A stretch of DNA of 64,000 bases from Heloderma charlesbogerti (taxonomy: Eukaryota > Chordata > Lepidosauria > Squamata > Helodermatidae): NCBI GenBank assembly GCA_026122225.1, contig JANEZZ010001570.1, positions 3,224,001 to 3,288,000 on the forward strand, in the 5' to 3' direction. Positions within the stretch are counted from its first letter, which is position 1. The number at the start of each line of letters is the position of its first letter. Positions 1 through 13,380 of the stretch are shown piece by piece. The position numbers and the translations under genes were made by a program. The notes beneath the pieces are model-generated. The model was not told where the DNA came from. It worked only from the letters and a program-made list of their open reading frames with translations, and did not search any database.

Positions 1-465
1 AATGCCAAATACTTCAGCAACAATGAGAAAATCGGTAATTCAAAATTTACTGAAGATTAGGTTATGCTTGATAAATCAATGAACAGGCCAGAAAAGACTT
101 CTGAGAAACATGATGCCCTGATGGGTTGGGAGATGAAGCGGGAACAGCTCAGTGAGCTGCTACCATTTAGCTCCAAGTGTTGAACCCTTCTTCCCCCAAG
201 TGCCACCAGAAGAAATTCTGAGGAAACATCTTGTCCTGAGGGAATGGGAGATGAAACAGATTAGGCTTGAACTCAAAAGTAGAGAAACTGCAGTGGGGAA
301 GAAAAAAAAGAGGAACAGGCCAACAAAGAACAGGCCAGCCCAGACAGACAACAGATGCAGTACAAATCTGAGTTCAACTGATATATTCCCATCCATTTGG
401 GCAACAGAATCAAGCATCACCATCATGCTTTAAAAAAAATAAATCCTCCCTCTCAATCCCTTTCC

Positions 466-592
466 TTGTCTTTTGTGTCTTTTTATATTGTGAGCCTGAG
501 GGCGGGGACTGTCTGATTATTAATTCTTGTAAGCTGCTCTGAAAGTCTTTTGACTGAAAAGCAGGATATAAATTCTTTGAATAAATACGTAA
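466..592 (+). repeat. LINE/SINE 3' tail, L2-like
   Basis: The stretch from the 'gtgagcctgagggcggggac' block through 'gtaagctgctctgaaag' to 'ggatataaattctttgaat' has the layout of reptile L2/SINE 3' ends, which finish with a 'gcgggatataaat' motif and a short A/T repeat. The family name is inferred from memory only. Confidence 0.5.
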
Positions 593-672
593 CTAAAGGA
601 ACTTTATTTTTTAAATTAACTTGCCACATATAATACCTATATGTCTTACTTTTTTTAAAAAAAGCATGAAAG

Positions 673-1110
673 AGCAATCCTATGGCTGGTAGACAGTGGC
701 TAGATGGCCATGGGATATCTGGTTTTCCAGGAACCGACCTTGGAGCCCACACCCCGAATTTGGTTCCTGGAGAACTGACCTCCCCGCCTTCCGTGCTGCC
801 TCGGAGGCAGTGTGGACCACCCCTGTGCTCTGCGCTTGCAAGAGGAGTGTGGAGCGGCCGAAAAGGGGTGTTCCCAGAGGGCGTTCCGATGCAGGGAGAA
901 TGGAAATGCCTGTACAATGCATCCAATGTGTCATACAGCAGCCTCCAACCCCACTCTGCCCTCCTGCTGTCTAGCCGGAAATGCAGGGCAGGAGAAGCGT
1001 GGAGGGAACAATCCCCTCCATGCTTCTCCTGCCCTGCGTTGGATAGGCAGTCACCTCCGAGGTTGGAGGCAGCTGCCTGTCTTGTGCCTAGAACCTCTAA
1101 ATGTTGACAG
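673..1110. repeat. Hairpin-rich non-autonomous element
   Basis: It begins with 'gagcaatcctatggctgg', the end motif of the Harbinger-like MITEs elsewhere in the window. Inside are two hairpins: about 722-775 (ttccaggaacc pairing with ggttcctggagaa) and 983-1037, where a 24-bp arm starting 'gcagggcaggagaagc' faces its near-perfect complement across a 6-base loop. It is GC-rich compared with its surroundings. Long open frames through here on both strands are a result of the palindrome and base composition. The right end is not clear. Confidence 0.5.
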
Positions 1111-1847
1111 GCCATGTGACTTGTAACACCCTGAATACTTGAACATGAACTTTGTGTAATTAAGATCATATTAGGTCAATATTGCTGTTCAACACTTCTG
1201 CCAGGCAGCGACCAAACCATTACACATTTTTTAAGCTGATTGCAAAAATATCTATAATTCTCTTAGATAGGTTTTGTGCTCTTAGAAGCATAGATTTATC
1301 ACAATTGTTTAAGTATGTTCTTGATAATCTATCCTCTAAGTTAATTGCTTTACTCCAGTAGTTAAATATATGCTTATTTTCACTTCTACTGGCAAAATAC
1401 CTGGTTTTGATCTCATGATGCACCAGTTGGGCTGCCAAGTATTGAACACAGAATATCTGTAAGTTTTCATTGAACCATTAAAGTTCTGACCTCAGGTTGG
1501 TATCATTATATAAAGCCTTTGTTGGGAGTAACATATGATGGTCTATGCAACTGAATCTCATAGCTTCTCTCTGTTGATCTTATTAAAGATAACATTTTAG
1601 ATCCATAAAGATGTATTTATCTTAAACGTATTTGTGAATCATACGAGCAAGTACAAAGCAGTTGTTAACTTCAGAATTCAGCCTGCTTTTCAATGAAGAT
1701 GCTACTCAGCAATGCCCAATTCCACAGTTTCCACAACAAGTACTTAATATATAATGTGACTACAATATTGATCAAGTCTGTCAATATTTCTGTCCCTACT
1801 TAACCACGGTGGCATAGGTTACAAACCTATTCCCAGCTCCCTTAGAA

Positions 1848-1902
1848 TAAGACCAACTGAACTTACTTATGAGCAGACATGTAATGGATTGTGCTGTAAA
1901 AT
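1848..1902. repeat. Diverged fragment of the 'aatcctat...ataggatt' MITE
   Basis: The string 'aacttacttatgagcagaca' followed by 'tgtaatggattgtgctg' matches the right half of the short Harbinger-like MITE seen better at 17788-17878. The left half is lost. It directly precedes the BovB insertion site. Confidence 0.5.
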
Positions 1903-1913
1903 GCTTGTATTCC

Positions 1914-1926
1914 AGCCAGAAGGTAT
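1914..1926. repeat. BovB target-site duplication, left copy
   Basis: The 13-mer agccagaaggtat here is repeated exactly at 4355-4367, on the far side of the BovB copy. Flanking bases differ on both sides. The first few bases at the right copy could also be element sequence, so the duplication may be 10-13 bp. Confidence 0.85.
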
Positions 1927-3793
1927 TTGTGATTGTTCAGTTGTTAAGTCGTGTCCGACTCTTCGTGACCCCATGGACCATAGCACACCAGGCCTTCCTG
2001 TCCTCCACTCTCTCCCGGCATGTGCTCAAGTTCATATTCATTGCATCGGTGAGGCTATCTAGCCATCTCATCCTCTGATGTCCCCTTCTCCTTTTGCCTT
2101 CAATCTTTCCCAGCATCAGGGTCTTTTCCAGTGACTTTTCTCTTCGCATTAGCTGGCCAAAATATTTGAGCTTCAGTTTCAGAATCTGTCCTTCCATTGA
2201 GCAGTCAGGGTTGATTTCCTTTAGGATGGACTGATTTGACCTCCTTGCAGTCCAGGGGACTCATAAGAGTCTTCTCCAGCACCACAGTTCGAAAGCATCA
2301 ATTCTTCGGCGCTCAGCCTTCCTTATAGTCCAGCTCTCACAGCCATACATTACTACTGGGAAAACCATAGCTTTGATTATATGGACCTTTGTCAGCAAGG
2401 TGATGTCTCTGCTTCTTACTATGCTGTCTAGGTGTGCCATAGCTTTCCTCCCAAGGAGCAAGCGTCTTTTAATTTCATGGCTACAGTCACCGTCTGCAGT
2501 GATCTTGGAGCCCAAGAAAATAAAATCTGTCACTGCTTCCATTTCTTCCCCTTCTATATGCCAGGAAGTGATGGGGCCAGATGCCATGATCTTCGTTTTT
2601 TTAATGTTGAGTTTCAAACCAGCTTTTGCACTCTCCACTTTCACCCTCAACAAGAGGCTCTTTAGATCCTCTTTGCTTTTTGCCATTACAGTTGTATCGT
2701 CTGCGTATCTGAGGTCGTTGATAATTCTCCCAGCGATCTTAATTCTGACCTGTGATTCATCCAACCCGGCGTTTCTCATGATGTACTCTGCAGATAAGTT
2801 AAATAAGCAGGGCGACAATATACAGCCTTGTCGTACTCCTTTCCCAATTTGGAACCAATCGGTTGTTCCATGTCTGGTTCTTACTGTTGCTTCTTGACCC
2901 TCGTACAGGTTTCTCAGGAGACAGGTAAGGTGGTCTGGTACTCCCATCTCTTCAAGAATTTGCCACAGTTTGTTGTGATCCACACAATCAAAGGCTTTAG
3001 CGTAGTCAATGAAGCAGAAATAGACGTTTTTCTGGAATTCTCTTGCTTTCTCCATGATCCAGCGAATGTTGGCAGTTTGATCTCTAGTTCCTCTCCCTCT
3101 TTGAAACCCAGCTTGTACTTCCGATAGTTCTCGGTTCACATACTGCTGAAGCCTAGCTTGTAGCATTTTGAGCATCACCTTGCTGGCATGTGAAATGAGC
3201 GCAATTGTACGGTAGTTTGAACACTCTTTGGCATTGCCCTTCTTTGGAATTGGAATGTAAACTGACCTTTTCCAGTCTTGTGGCCACTGTTGAGTATTCC
3301 AAATTTGTTGGCATATTGAGTGCAGCACTTCAACAGCAGCATCTTTTAGGATCTTAAATAGCTCAGCTGGAATACTGTCATCTCCGCTAGCTTTGTTGTT
3401 ACTGATGCTTCCTAAGGCCCACTTGACTTCACTCTCTAGGATTTCCGGCTCAAGTTCAGTGACCGCACTATCATGGCTATCAGGGACTTTAAGATCTTTC
3501 CTGTATAGTTCTTCTGTGTATTCTTTCCACCTCTTCTTAATCTCATCTGCTTATGTTAGGTCCTTGCCTTCTTTGTCCTTTATCATGTCCGTCTTTTCAC
3601 AAAACGTTCCCTTGAGATCTCCAATTTTCTTGAAAAGATCTCTAGTCTTTCCCATTCTGTTGTTTTCCTTGATTTCTTTGAACTGTTCATTTAAGAAGGC
3701 CTTCTTGTCTCTCCTTGCTATTCTCTGGAACTCTGCATTCGGTTGGATATATCTTCCCCTTTCTCCTTTGCTTTTCGCTTCCCTTCTTTCCAA
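1927..3793 (-). mobile_element. BovB (RTE) LINE, reverse transcriptase to 3' end
   Basis: Minus-strand BovB ORF2: linker, reverse transcriptase and C-terminal part. Visible RT motifs are FIDYAKAFDCVDH, GKGVRQGCILSP and the catalytic RYADDT (about 2690-2712). The C-terminal part ends HGVTKSRTRLNN and a natural stop at 1937. One frame is kept over the whole 1.85 kb; it is broken only by TAA at 3551-3553 and TGA at 2261-2263, the latter fitting CpG decay of an Arg codon. The protein is very like ruminant BovB as I know it; the family is known for spread between squamates and ruminants. It is a LINE and not a host gene. Confidence 0.95.
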
Positions 3794-4354
3794 AAAAAGA
3801 TGTCCTTTTCATCATAGGGGATTGGAATGCCAAAGTAGGAAGTCAAGAAATCACCGGGATAACAGGCAAGCATGGCCTTGATGTACAAAATGAAGCAGGA
3901 CAAAGGCTAATAGAGTTTTGCCAAGAGAACACGCTGATCATAGCAAACACTCTTTTCCAACAGCACAAGAGGCAACTCTACACATGGACATCACCACATG
4001 GTCAATATCGAAATCAGATTGATTATGTACTTTGCAGCCAAAGATGGAGAAGCTCTATACAGTCAGCAAGAACAAGACCTGGAGCTGACTGTGGCTCGGA
4101 TCATGAGCTTCTTGTTCCAAAATTTCGGCGTAAATTGAAGAACGTAGGGAAAACCACTAAACCATTCAGGAATGACCTAAATCACATCCCTTACGAATAT
4201 ACAGTGGAGGTGAGGAATAGATTTACGGGATTAGACCTGATAGACAGAGCGCCTGAGGAACTATGGACAGAGGTCCGTAACATTTTTCAGGTGGCAGCAA
4301 CTCAATCGATCCCAAAGAAAAAGAAATGCAAGAAAGCAAAGAGGCTGTCTGATG
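3794..4354 (+). mobile_element. BovB endonuclease part, inverted 5' end of the same copy
   Basis: Plus-strand sequence encoding the C-terminal half of the BovB apurinic-like endonuclease: IGDWNAK, NQIDYVL and GSDHELL motifs in the right order, then the basic KKKKCKKAKRLSDE stretch that normally leads into the RT linker. It is head-to-head with the RT part at about 3793, with the few linker codons between them lost. The first part of the endonuclease and ORF1 are missing. The shared target-site duplication outside both parts shows one insertion event, as expected for twin priming. Confidence 0.92.
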
Positions 4355-4367
4355 AGCCAGAAGGTAT
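4355..4367. repeat. BovB target-site duplication, right copy
   Basis: Exact copy of 1914-1926. It sits directly after the endonuclease part of the inverted 5' end. Confidence 0.85.
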
Positions 4368-5031
4368 ACTGTATGTTAAATTAATATCATGACAGTCTTA
4401 CAATAACAGAAACAATATTCAATATTATTTTTAAAGACTGCCAGAAATGTCATTCTCAAACATGTCACTATCTTAGCTATGGCTCTGTGGAAGCAACATC
4501 AAATTTATTTGGATTCTCACATTATTGATGGTTACCTGGATAATTGTGTTATTACTGGAGGCACAGTTGTGCTTCCAGTAGATAAGGCGATCAATCAAAA
4601 AAGGATTCCGCCATGTTAAATGAAAATCAGGGGGATGGGTTATTCTAACCTTAATAAAATTGAAAGGGTTTCACCAATCTTCCTGAAAATTCCACGTGTC
4701 AGACAGAAATGTCTATTTTACATAACCTGAAAATTTTTGGAAGATTGGTTAAAGATTGAGGGACAAAGATAAATTAAAAGAAAAAATAAAATAAATACCG
4801 GGTCACACAGTTTTGGCACTGAAAACATGTGTTGGCAACCATCTGTGTCCAACGTTTGCCAAAAAGCTGGAAGCTATATGTGAAAACCATATGTGCTTTC
4901 CTATTCCCTTTCTATTGTAGATGGTGGAATGGAATTCCTTTTTTAAAAATTCAATTTACTTATTTTTGAAATATTTTTTATTGGTATAATGAATCCCTAT
5001 GAGATTTCATAAGCCAGCACTTGGAATGTGT

Positions 5032-5155
5032 GTGTGTGGAGGGGGGGGAGAATAACTGCTTTGTAGAGACAAAACAGCAGCGACAGCTAACTGAGTTTCT
5101 GGGTCGTGTGTGCACGCGCACACGTGCATGCACGTGTGTATGTGTGTGTATGCAG
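5032..5155. repeat. Simple repeats: G-run and TG/CACG-rich tract
   Basis: A (tg)n stretch and a run of nine G near 5041-5049, then an alternating purine-pyrimidine tract at 5105-5155 with cgtgtg, cacgcgcacacgtgcatg and tgtgtgta units. Such tracts can form Z-DNA; no function is implied. Confidence 0.7.
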
Positions 5156-6644
5156 ACAAGCAATCCCCTCAGCGTGACCAGACCCCACTGCTTCTGTTTA
5201 CTGGTCTGCACTCCCAGCTGTTCCCCTTCTTCCTCTCCTCCCCGCTTTTCCCTTAATTGTTTGTGTTACTAAGGTCCCTTTCTGGATTGAAGTCCTGGGA
5301 ACAGAGGGCTTAGAAGGAAGCTATGGCATGGAATGGGAGTGACATTTTGCTTCATAAGCAGGCCTGTCTTTCCTTGAGGGCAGAAAGTTTTCTACCTGCA
5401 GTTTGAGAAGCAAGCAATCATGCTGACACAGCTGTGGTCAAGCTGTGGAGCAATGGAGCAGTATGAGAAAAGGTTACATTTGTTATTCCCTGCAGCTAGC
5501 AGCTCGATGAGTCTGGAGTGTTCCCACATACCCTGATAAGGCCTAGAGTAACATCAGCTGCCTAAAACAATGAAAAACTGTCCCTGCACGTTTCTGCGCC
5601 ATCCCACCCCCATATGTCATTCAGAACCAAATTTTCCAGTTAGCAACTACAGAAAAGAGCCTATCAAAAAGCAGAAAATTGAGGGCTGTCAGGATAAAAG
5701 AAAGCAACAGTGCCCTGTGAAAAAGAAAAGCACCACATTTGTTCCAACCTGGCTTGCTTGATTTTTACCTTTAGCTTAACTCTGAACTTTATTAGCAGAT
5801 TTTGATTTGGTTTGAGAGCTTCTTTGGTTCTTGCCTCCTTTTTGGGAGAAGCAGAGTCCTCTTTTCTCTTTTTGAACATGTTTTCACTTGGCTTTGAGAC
5901 TATTTTGGGCTATCTTGTCCCAAACCAGTTCCTCTGAGCCAGGCACCTGGCGCCTGAGCGGCTTGGTGTAGTTTTTGCCCGCTATTTTATTTCGCTCACA
6001 GTTGAAGCATGGTATTCACAACACTTTTCAATTTAAAATATTGTCTTCACTCTCTACCTGTATTAATTTTCCCTACCTGGACTTTGCTGAGATTTTAGGA
6101 GAGGTCTCTTTCAACCTTCCTCTGCGTCCACAAAGCCTGGTTTTCAGATCTCTGCTCCCCCACCCCTCACTCTCTTCCTTTTCTCTAAAAGTTTGGACTA
6201 CACTGATATATAGCTGAAAGCTTCAAACACTGCATTTAACTAGTTTGGATTGGTGGGAGTTTAAGTACAGCTAAGTACAATTGAAACTGCTGCTGGGCTT
6301 ACTTGGGCCTACAAACACTGTTTTGGGCCTACTAACATTGGGACTACTGGGCCAACTAACATTGCTTTTTTTTTTAAATAGGCCTTAGCAAGAGTTAAAC
6401 TGTAGTGTATTTTGCATCGTGTACACATGTATTTTGTTTGTAATCACTGCATGTTTCACATTTTACTTCTGTATATGATGTTCTTCTGCATTTAATTTTC
6501 TTTATAAACCATTCATATCTTAAGCCTTCTCATAAGGCATGATTTCATTTGTTTAACAACTTAAAAGGATAGTCATTGTTTTCCCGCTTAAGTTTTAAAA
6601 TATATTTTCAAACATACTGAACTTTTAGATAGCTTTTTACATAG

Positions 6645-7165
6645 CAGGGATCTGTATTGGGACCAATGCTTCTAAACTTGTTCATAAAGACAGTGTGGGT
6701 AGTGGTTACAGTGTTGGACTGGAACCTGGGAGATGTGGGTTCTAGTTCCCACTCAGCCATGAAGCTCACTGGGTGGCTTTGGGCCACTCACTGACTCTGA
6801 GCCTAACCTACCACACATGGTTGTTGTGAGGATGAAATGGAGAAGGAAAATGCCAATGGAAGGGAAAAGGGCAGGATATAAATGTAATAATGACAAATGT
6901 AGTTGTAGTAGTAGCAGCAGCAGCAGCAATAATGATGATGAAGATGATCTGGAACTAGGACTAAGCAGCAAGGTGGCCAAGTTTGCTGTTTACACCAAAT
7001 TATTTAAACAAATTATTTAAACAGTTAAAACAAAGAGGGATTGTGAAGAGCTCCAAAAGGATCACTCCATAGTGGAAAAATAGACATCAAAATGACAAGT
7101 GCAGTTCTATGTAAGCAAGTGTAAAGTGGTGCACATGGGAGGAGAAAATCCCAGTTCGTATGCTC
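6645..7165 (+). mobile_element. CR1-type LINE, RT palm fragment (split by a SINE)
   Basis: At 6645-6689 the frame reads QGSVLGPMLLNLFI, the conserved block before the CR1 RT catalytic box. It resumes at 6946 with DLELGLSSKVAKFAVYTKLF, where the usual FADD is changed to FAVY, and goes on with CEELQKD and SKCKVVHMG to about 7165. The interruption at 6690-6945 is a tRNA-derived SINE. The copy is old and inactive. Confidence 0.8.
6690..6945 (+). mobile_element. tRNA-derived SINE inserted in CR1
   Basis: The head has a tRNA-like layout: 'gtgggtagtggttacagtg' (A-box region) and 'gggttctagttcccactc' (B-box region). Then follow the body 'gaagctcactgggtggcttt' and 'ggttgttgtgaggatgaaat', the 3' motif 'ggcaggatataaatgtaat', and a trinucleotide tail of agt, agc and atg units (6900-6945). 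It lies exactly between two halves of a CR1 RT block, so it is younger than the CR1. Confidence 0.75.
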
Positions 7166-7180
7166 AGAAATTCAACCATC

Positions 7181-7503
7181 AAAAAACCTGCTGGTTTAAA
7201 AGACTAAGATTCCTCTAGCGATAGTAAGGCTCAGATGCTTCATAAGGCAATACAGGACCAGGACAATGTGGAGCATCTTTGCTGTTCCCAGGCACTCCAT
7301 CCTCCCAATCTGGATTTGGGACTGAAACACCCAGGAAAAGTGTGGGTGCATGGAGGGGAAGTTGTAAACAAGCACAATTTGTGACACTGCACAGCATCAT
7401 AACTGATCACAGGCCACATGAGCTTCCAATTTCCTGGCTTTGTGGGGTTTGGACCAACGTGAGGTAGTCTTATCGTCTGGACTTTTAAACCAGCAGGTTT
7501 TTT
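7181..7503. mobile_element. 323-bp element with perfect 22-bp inverted ends
   Basis: The left end (7181-7202, starting aaaaaacctgctgg) is an exact reverse complement of the right end (7482-7503). The inside has no transposase coding. A non-autonomous DNA transposon is the simplest reading. No clear target-site duplication was found, so the superfamily is open. Confidence 0.6.
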
Positions 7504-7874
7504 GTTGATTGAATATATATATGTTGTAACTGTGCAAGCACTGTTGATTTTGAATTTTATTTTGTATTGATATTTTAGCATATTTGTTCTTACTAAGGTT
7601 TATCACCAAATACATTGACTGTATTCAAGAGTAACTGTTTGTTCCTTGTAGGATTTTAATAGTGCTTGTGTACAAGACTACACATTAAATGCGTTGAGCA
7701 GATTAGTCAAGAGGATTAAGCAAACATCTGTTACCATCCCTTTTGTGTGCCAAGAGCACAGCTATATATCAGAATAAGGGGAACTTGAAGGAAAGCAGAA
7801 TATTGAAACAGATTTCAGATTTCAGAAACAAGACTACCACCCCCCTATAAGAACTTTTGCAGTAATTCAACAGG

Positions 7875-8130
7875 GCCATCCCAAGTCATTTTGATGCATG
7901 AGGAAGAACAGAGAGACTTGCATCCTCTCACAAGTGAAGGGCCATAGCACCGAAGGCCAACCAAACTACCTTGGCATCTAAGGCCAAAAATTCCACAAGT
8001 GCCTCTCCACCTCTCTGGCAGTAAAAACATATGATAAATTAAATAACTAACTATTTGCTTCCCTTATATGATACCTTAAATCAGCTGCCTAAAGGGTCTG
8101 CTTCCCTCTGCCTAACAGTAGTGCTACGCC
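7875..8130. mobile_element. Diverged MITE of the 'cagggccggccc' family
   Basis: It starts 'acagggccatcccaagtcat' and ends 'ctgcctaacagtagtgctac'. Both ends match those of the copy at 28700-28995. It is diverged, with a unique middle. Confidence 0.5.
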
Positions 8131-8589
8131 TCTGCACCATACATCGTACAAGTCTCTTATACATACATTTGGATTATTTATGAGCACTAGGATATTATTT
8201 ATACAGAGACAGTGGTGCTTTTCCTTTTGAATCTTGCTTATTAACTACCTAGACGAATCTGGATGGCTCTTGTCAGGGACTATATTTTCAAAAATTGGGA
8301 TCAACTATTGTATGTTTCTTTATCCCAACAGTCCTAGGTGCAACCTGAAACCTGAACAGCATCTAGTAAGAGCCAAATCTAATCGTCTGTTACCATTCCC
8401 ACATTCCACCTTAAGACTGTGACTAAATGCAGACCCCATGGCTTCAAGGTCAGCCAGATTTTTTCCTCCTCCCTCTTCCCACATGTTTAACATCTAGCCT
8501 AATGAAGAGCTCAGGGGAATTTGAAAGCTTGCTCACTATTTTTTTGTCATTTTGGTTGGCCTAACATATTCTATTATGGATTTGGATTT

Positions 8590-8690
8590 TAACTGCTATT
8601 TATTTACTTATTTGGAAGATTTTGTTTTTAATCAAAAAAGGCCCCCAGAGTAACTTACAAAAATCAATAATAAAGTCACTGCCTTCAAAC
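8590..8690 (-). repeat. LINE 3' tail, minus orientation
   Basis: Read on the minus strand the segment goes from 'gtaagttactctgggggcc' to 'aaataagtaaataaata', the layout of L2/SINE 3' ends in reptiles. Similar tails lie near 16065-16180, 37225-37310 and 48655-48740. Confidence 0.5.
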
Positions 8691-9405
8691 TCATGACAAC
8701 ACAGCCATCTTTGCTTTTTGTACCTGTTAATCTAGTAATTCTATTGTTTTTAAAGCTCAGTTGTTTATTACATTATAATGTTCCAAATTCTTTTTTCAAT
8801 AGATGTTTCTCAAACTAAAGAAAATATTGCATCTTGAAATTTACATGTGAAAACAGATGTATCATGAAATATGGCTGGAAAATATACAGAATGATGCAAT
8901 GAGGTACAAATACTGTGTCTTAATGAGCCCTACTTACAGTACATTTTTTATAAACAAATAAGATTAAGGTTTCCTGATCTGTTAAAATTGTTTCTTGTTT
9001 CTTAAATTGACAAGAAGACAGAATCACTAACAATGTATGAGTTTGAATATAAGTCGATCCGTATTGTACAGCCCAGCAGATAACAGAGTTTCAGATCTTT
9101 TCACGTTTGATGTTCAGTATCACATATAAAAAAGAACCTCAACTGTTACTACTAATGTTGAAAGAAACTGAAAGAGGAGATTCATTCATTCAGAGATCCA
9201 CTACAGAACAAAACATCAATGGCAGCTTTAATGTATGTGGTAACATAAAAAAAAAAAAATCTGAGCCCATTCATTAGGGAAACAGCTCAACAGAGGAAGA
9301 ATCACCTGTTGGAAATTTACAGCCACAGAAATATTAAGAGGACCAAGTTGCATTCCATGTGCAGTCCAACTAAAGGTGGCTGTGAAACACAGGAAATTAA
9401 CACTA

Positions 9406-10937
<1,532 letters not shown>

Positions 10938-11122
10938 CTGTGCCACGGTTTGCCAGCTGGTAGCATCATCCTCACTGGGATGGATCCCATAGTTCCATCT
11001 CCTTTGTACCACATAGAGCACAGGTTCAATTGAGATATTGAATTTTGAAGACCACTTAATTTCCAGCTGTCCAGACTGAAATTCACTAAACTTTAATTCT
11101 TTTCTGGGTTTCAAAGGGACCC
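10938..11122 (-). CDS. ANOS1: ANOS1 exon 5-like: first half of FN3 domain 1
   Basis: This 185-bp exon finishes the split Gly codon with GG, then reads 61 codons starting [20 protein letters not shown] and ending [11 protein letters not shown] (phase 1 to 0). Acceptor TATTTCAG and donor GTCAGT are intact. It contains the A-C strands of a fibronectin type III fold, with the IKW tryptophan and the [10 protein letters not shown] stretch, and an N-I-S sequon. The segment [11 protein letters not shown] is nearly identical to human. The next exon lies only 1400 bp away and completes the same domain. Confidence 0.96.
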
Positions 11123-13380
11123 CTGAAATACAACAAATCAATAACAAGCAGCAGTGTGCAGGTAGATTAGTTTCATACTGAAAGTAACCATGGATCAAAT
11201 ATACCTTTTCTACCATTCAATGTAATGAAGCCCAAGGAAACCTATCCTTATAATGTTTACTTTACCTTAACTTTGTTTTCAGAAGAATACCAAGGATGAC
11301 TCAATTAGAATGGAAGCTCACACAAAAAGGTATGCAGAGCTAAACTCATTCAGCCATAGGCTATCTTACCATATTTGACTAAATAGGATTACTGATCAAG
11401 ACCATACCATGAAACCAGCTATTTCCTCCAGGTGATCCCTCTGTGAAGAAAATTAAGTGGGAAGCAGGCTGTACAGAGATCTTTGCTACCAGTGTCAAGG
11501 AGACATTTCTGTCATTATGGTAATAGCAATAATAACATTGCTATACTTGTGGAAATGGCTTCTAGCTATTGCGTTTTTGTGTCTGTACATAACCAGATTT
11601 CACACTGATACTTCTCTTTGTGATTCAGGACATACAAGGGCTTGCATGGGAAAAAATGCAGCCAACTTGTGTGTGAGAGAAGAAGAAGCAGCTCACATAT
11701 TAAGAGTGAAACAACTGTAATACATTTTTAAGTTCCACATTTTCATATGCCTAAAATTAAAGGTTCAGTCTTGACTTCAGAATAACTCAGTTCTACACGA
11801 GCTACACATTATGATAACCATGGGGATGTCAGTGAAACAGTAACCTGGTTTCAAGTTCTCTGCCCCCACCCCTCCTTACCCAATCCTCGCAATATAACTT
11901 CTCCAGTCCTCACAAAATTTGATTCCCTGCCCCCTTTCTACATCATTGGCTGCTACTGGTGAGGAAGTGCACAATACTGTGATGCAAGTTCACAGGTGGG
12001 TTTACTACATGTTGCAAAAGAATGAGAACACTTTTAACACAGAGTTACAGGTTTCAGCAGCTGCCCAAGTTTTTCGTAACATGTAGTTCTGTTCCGAGAG
12101 GTCAGTGCTGGAATTGTCTTGCCTTACACATACCTGAGTACATTTTTCAATTTCTTCAAGGAACTGCAGACCTATTGGATGATTGTTAGACAGTTGTGTG
12201 ATCTACTTAAATCATTCCCAGCCTGGTTTATAAATTCAACAAAATCTGAGGTTTATTTTTCCAACCTCCACACTTTCTTGGATAAACAAGAGACCTTTTC
12301 AAGAGGTCTAAAAACAAATGCTTCCTCCAAAGTGTTCCAATTACACAATCTATTTAGTAAATACACACAGAGAGAAAATAAAGTATGTCATCCAAACCGA
12401 GTGGCTCATAAGCTTAATTCTGGCCATAATGAATAATCATCAGTCTACATGTAATGTAACTAATATTGGTAAGTATGATAGTTTGGCTTTAAAAATTCTT
12501 GTTTAATTATTATGTACAATAATCCTACAGTCTTCATACTAAAAAAAACTTCCATCTGCTTTCCATTAGGATCACTTGGATTCACTTGATTGGAACTAAC
12601 TTAGCCCCTATGGTGGTTGTAATTGTGTGCAGATGGATCTCATGAGTACTAACAAGTAGAGCATAGCACAAGTGCATTTTAGAATATTCCAGAACAACCA
12701 GAATCATTAATTTCATGTTCCAGATGTACACGTTCAGTTTAGAAATATGCCTTTTAGTATACAAAAAGGTTCAAATCCATCACTGTAGCACAAATTAGAC
12801 TTCTGAACTCCAAAGTGGTTGGCATTTTAAACGAATTTATACCTTTTGGCCTTTTACTGGGGTGATATGGGGGGAGGGGGAGGAATATTTATTTTGCATC
12901 CAGAGTTCAGCACACACATTGGTTGTAATCCTAGCTATTCTGAAGTTGACAGGCACCATTTCACTGATTTCAGGAATGTCAGGAACAGCCTGCTTGGCCT
13001 CTAGTGTAAGTCTGAAATACTTATAGATAAGAAAAAATACATAATTTTAAATAGCTTCAGCCCATAACAACAACAACAACAAAACAACAACCTTTTTAAA
13101 ATGCTATTGTCCACTATGAAGCTTTATACTCACACAGGTTAGGCTGAACCGCCATTACAGACAGCATTCAAAAACTGGAAGGCTTACTAGGTTAGATTAT
13201 AAATTTTGACACTGGAAACCTGTGCGACAGCTTGAGTAGATAGGATACACAAAATATGTGCAACACACCAGTGCTTCTAAGCAGATCAGTAAAATACTCA
13301 AGAAAATCAAAGTTAAGTTTGATAGTTAAGAGCAATTTTTCCAAAGACATACATCCTCTCCTTTTAGCCACTACACAGGA

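Noticed and set aside
483..1169. 228-codon minus frame as a gene
   Set aside because: It crosses a LINE tail and a GC-rich palindromic repeat; no domain is visible, and several overlapping frames are open for the same reason.
2261..3328. 355-codon open frame as a host gene
   Set aside because: It is the reverse transcriptase of a BovB LINE, bordered by a target-site duplication.
3715..4392. 225-codon frame as an exonuclease/endonuclease gene
   Set aside because: Its central part is the BovB endonuclease end; the first 28 codons are antisense to the BovB linker and the last few are flanking DNA.
13068..13092. AAC repeats as a CRISPR or regulatory array
   Set aside because: Simple trinucleotide microsatellite.
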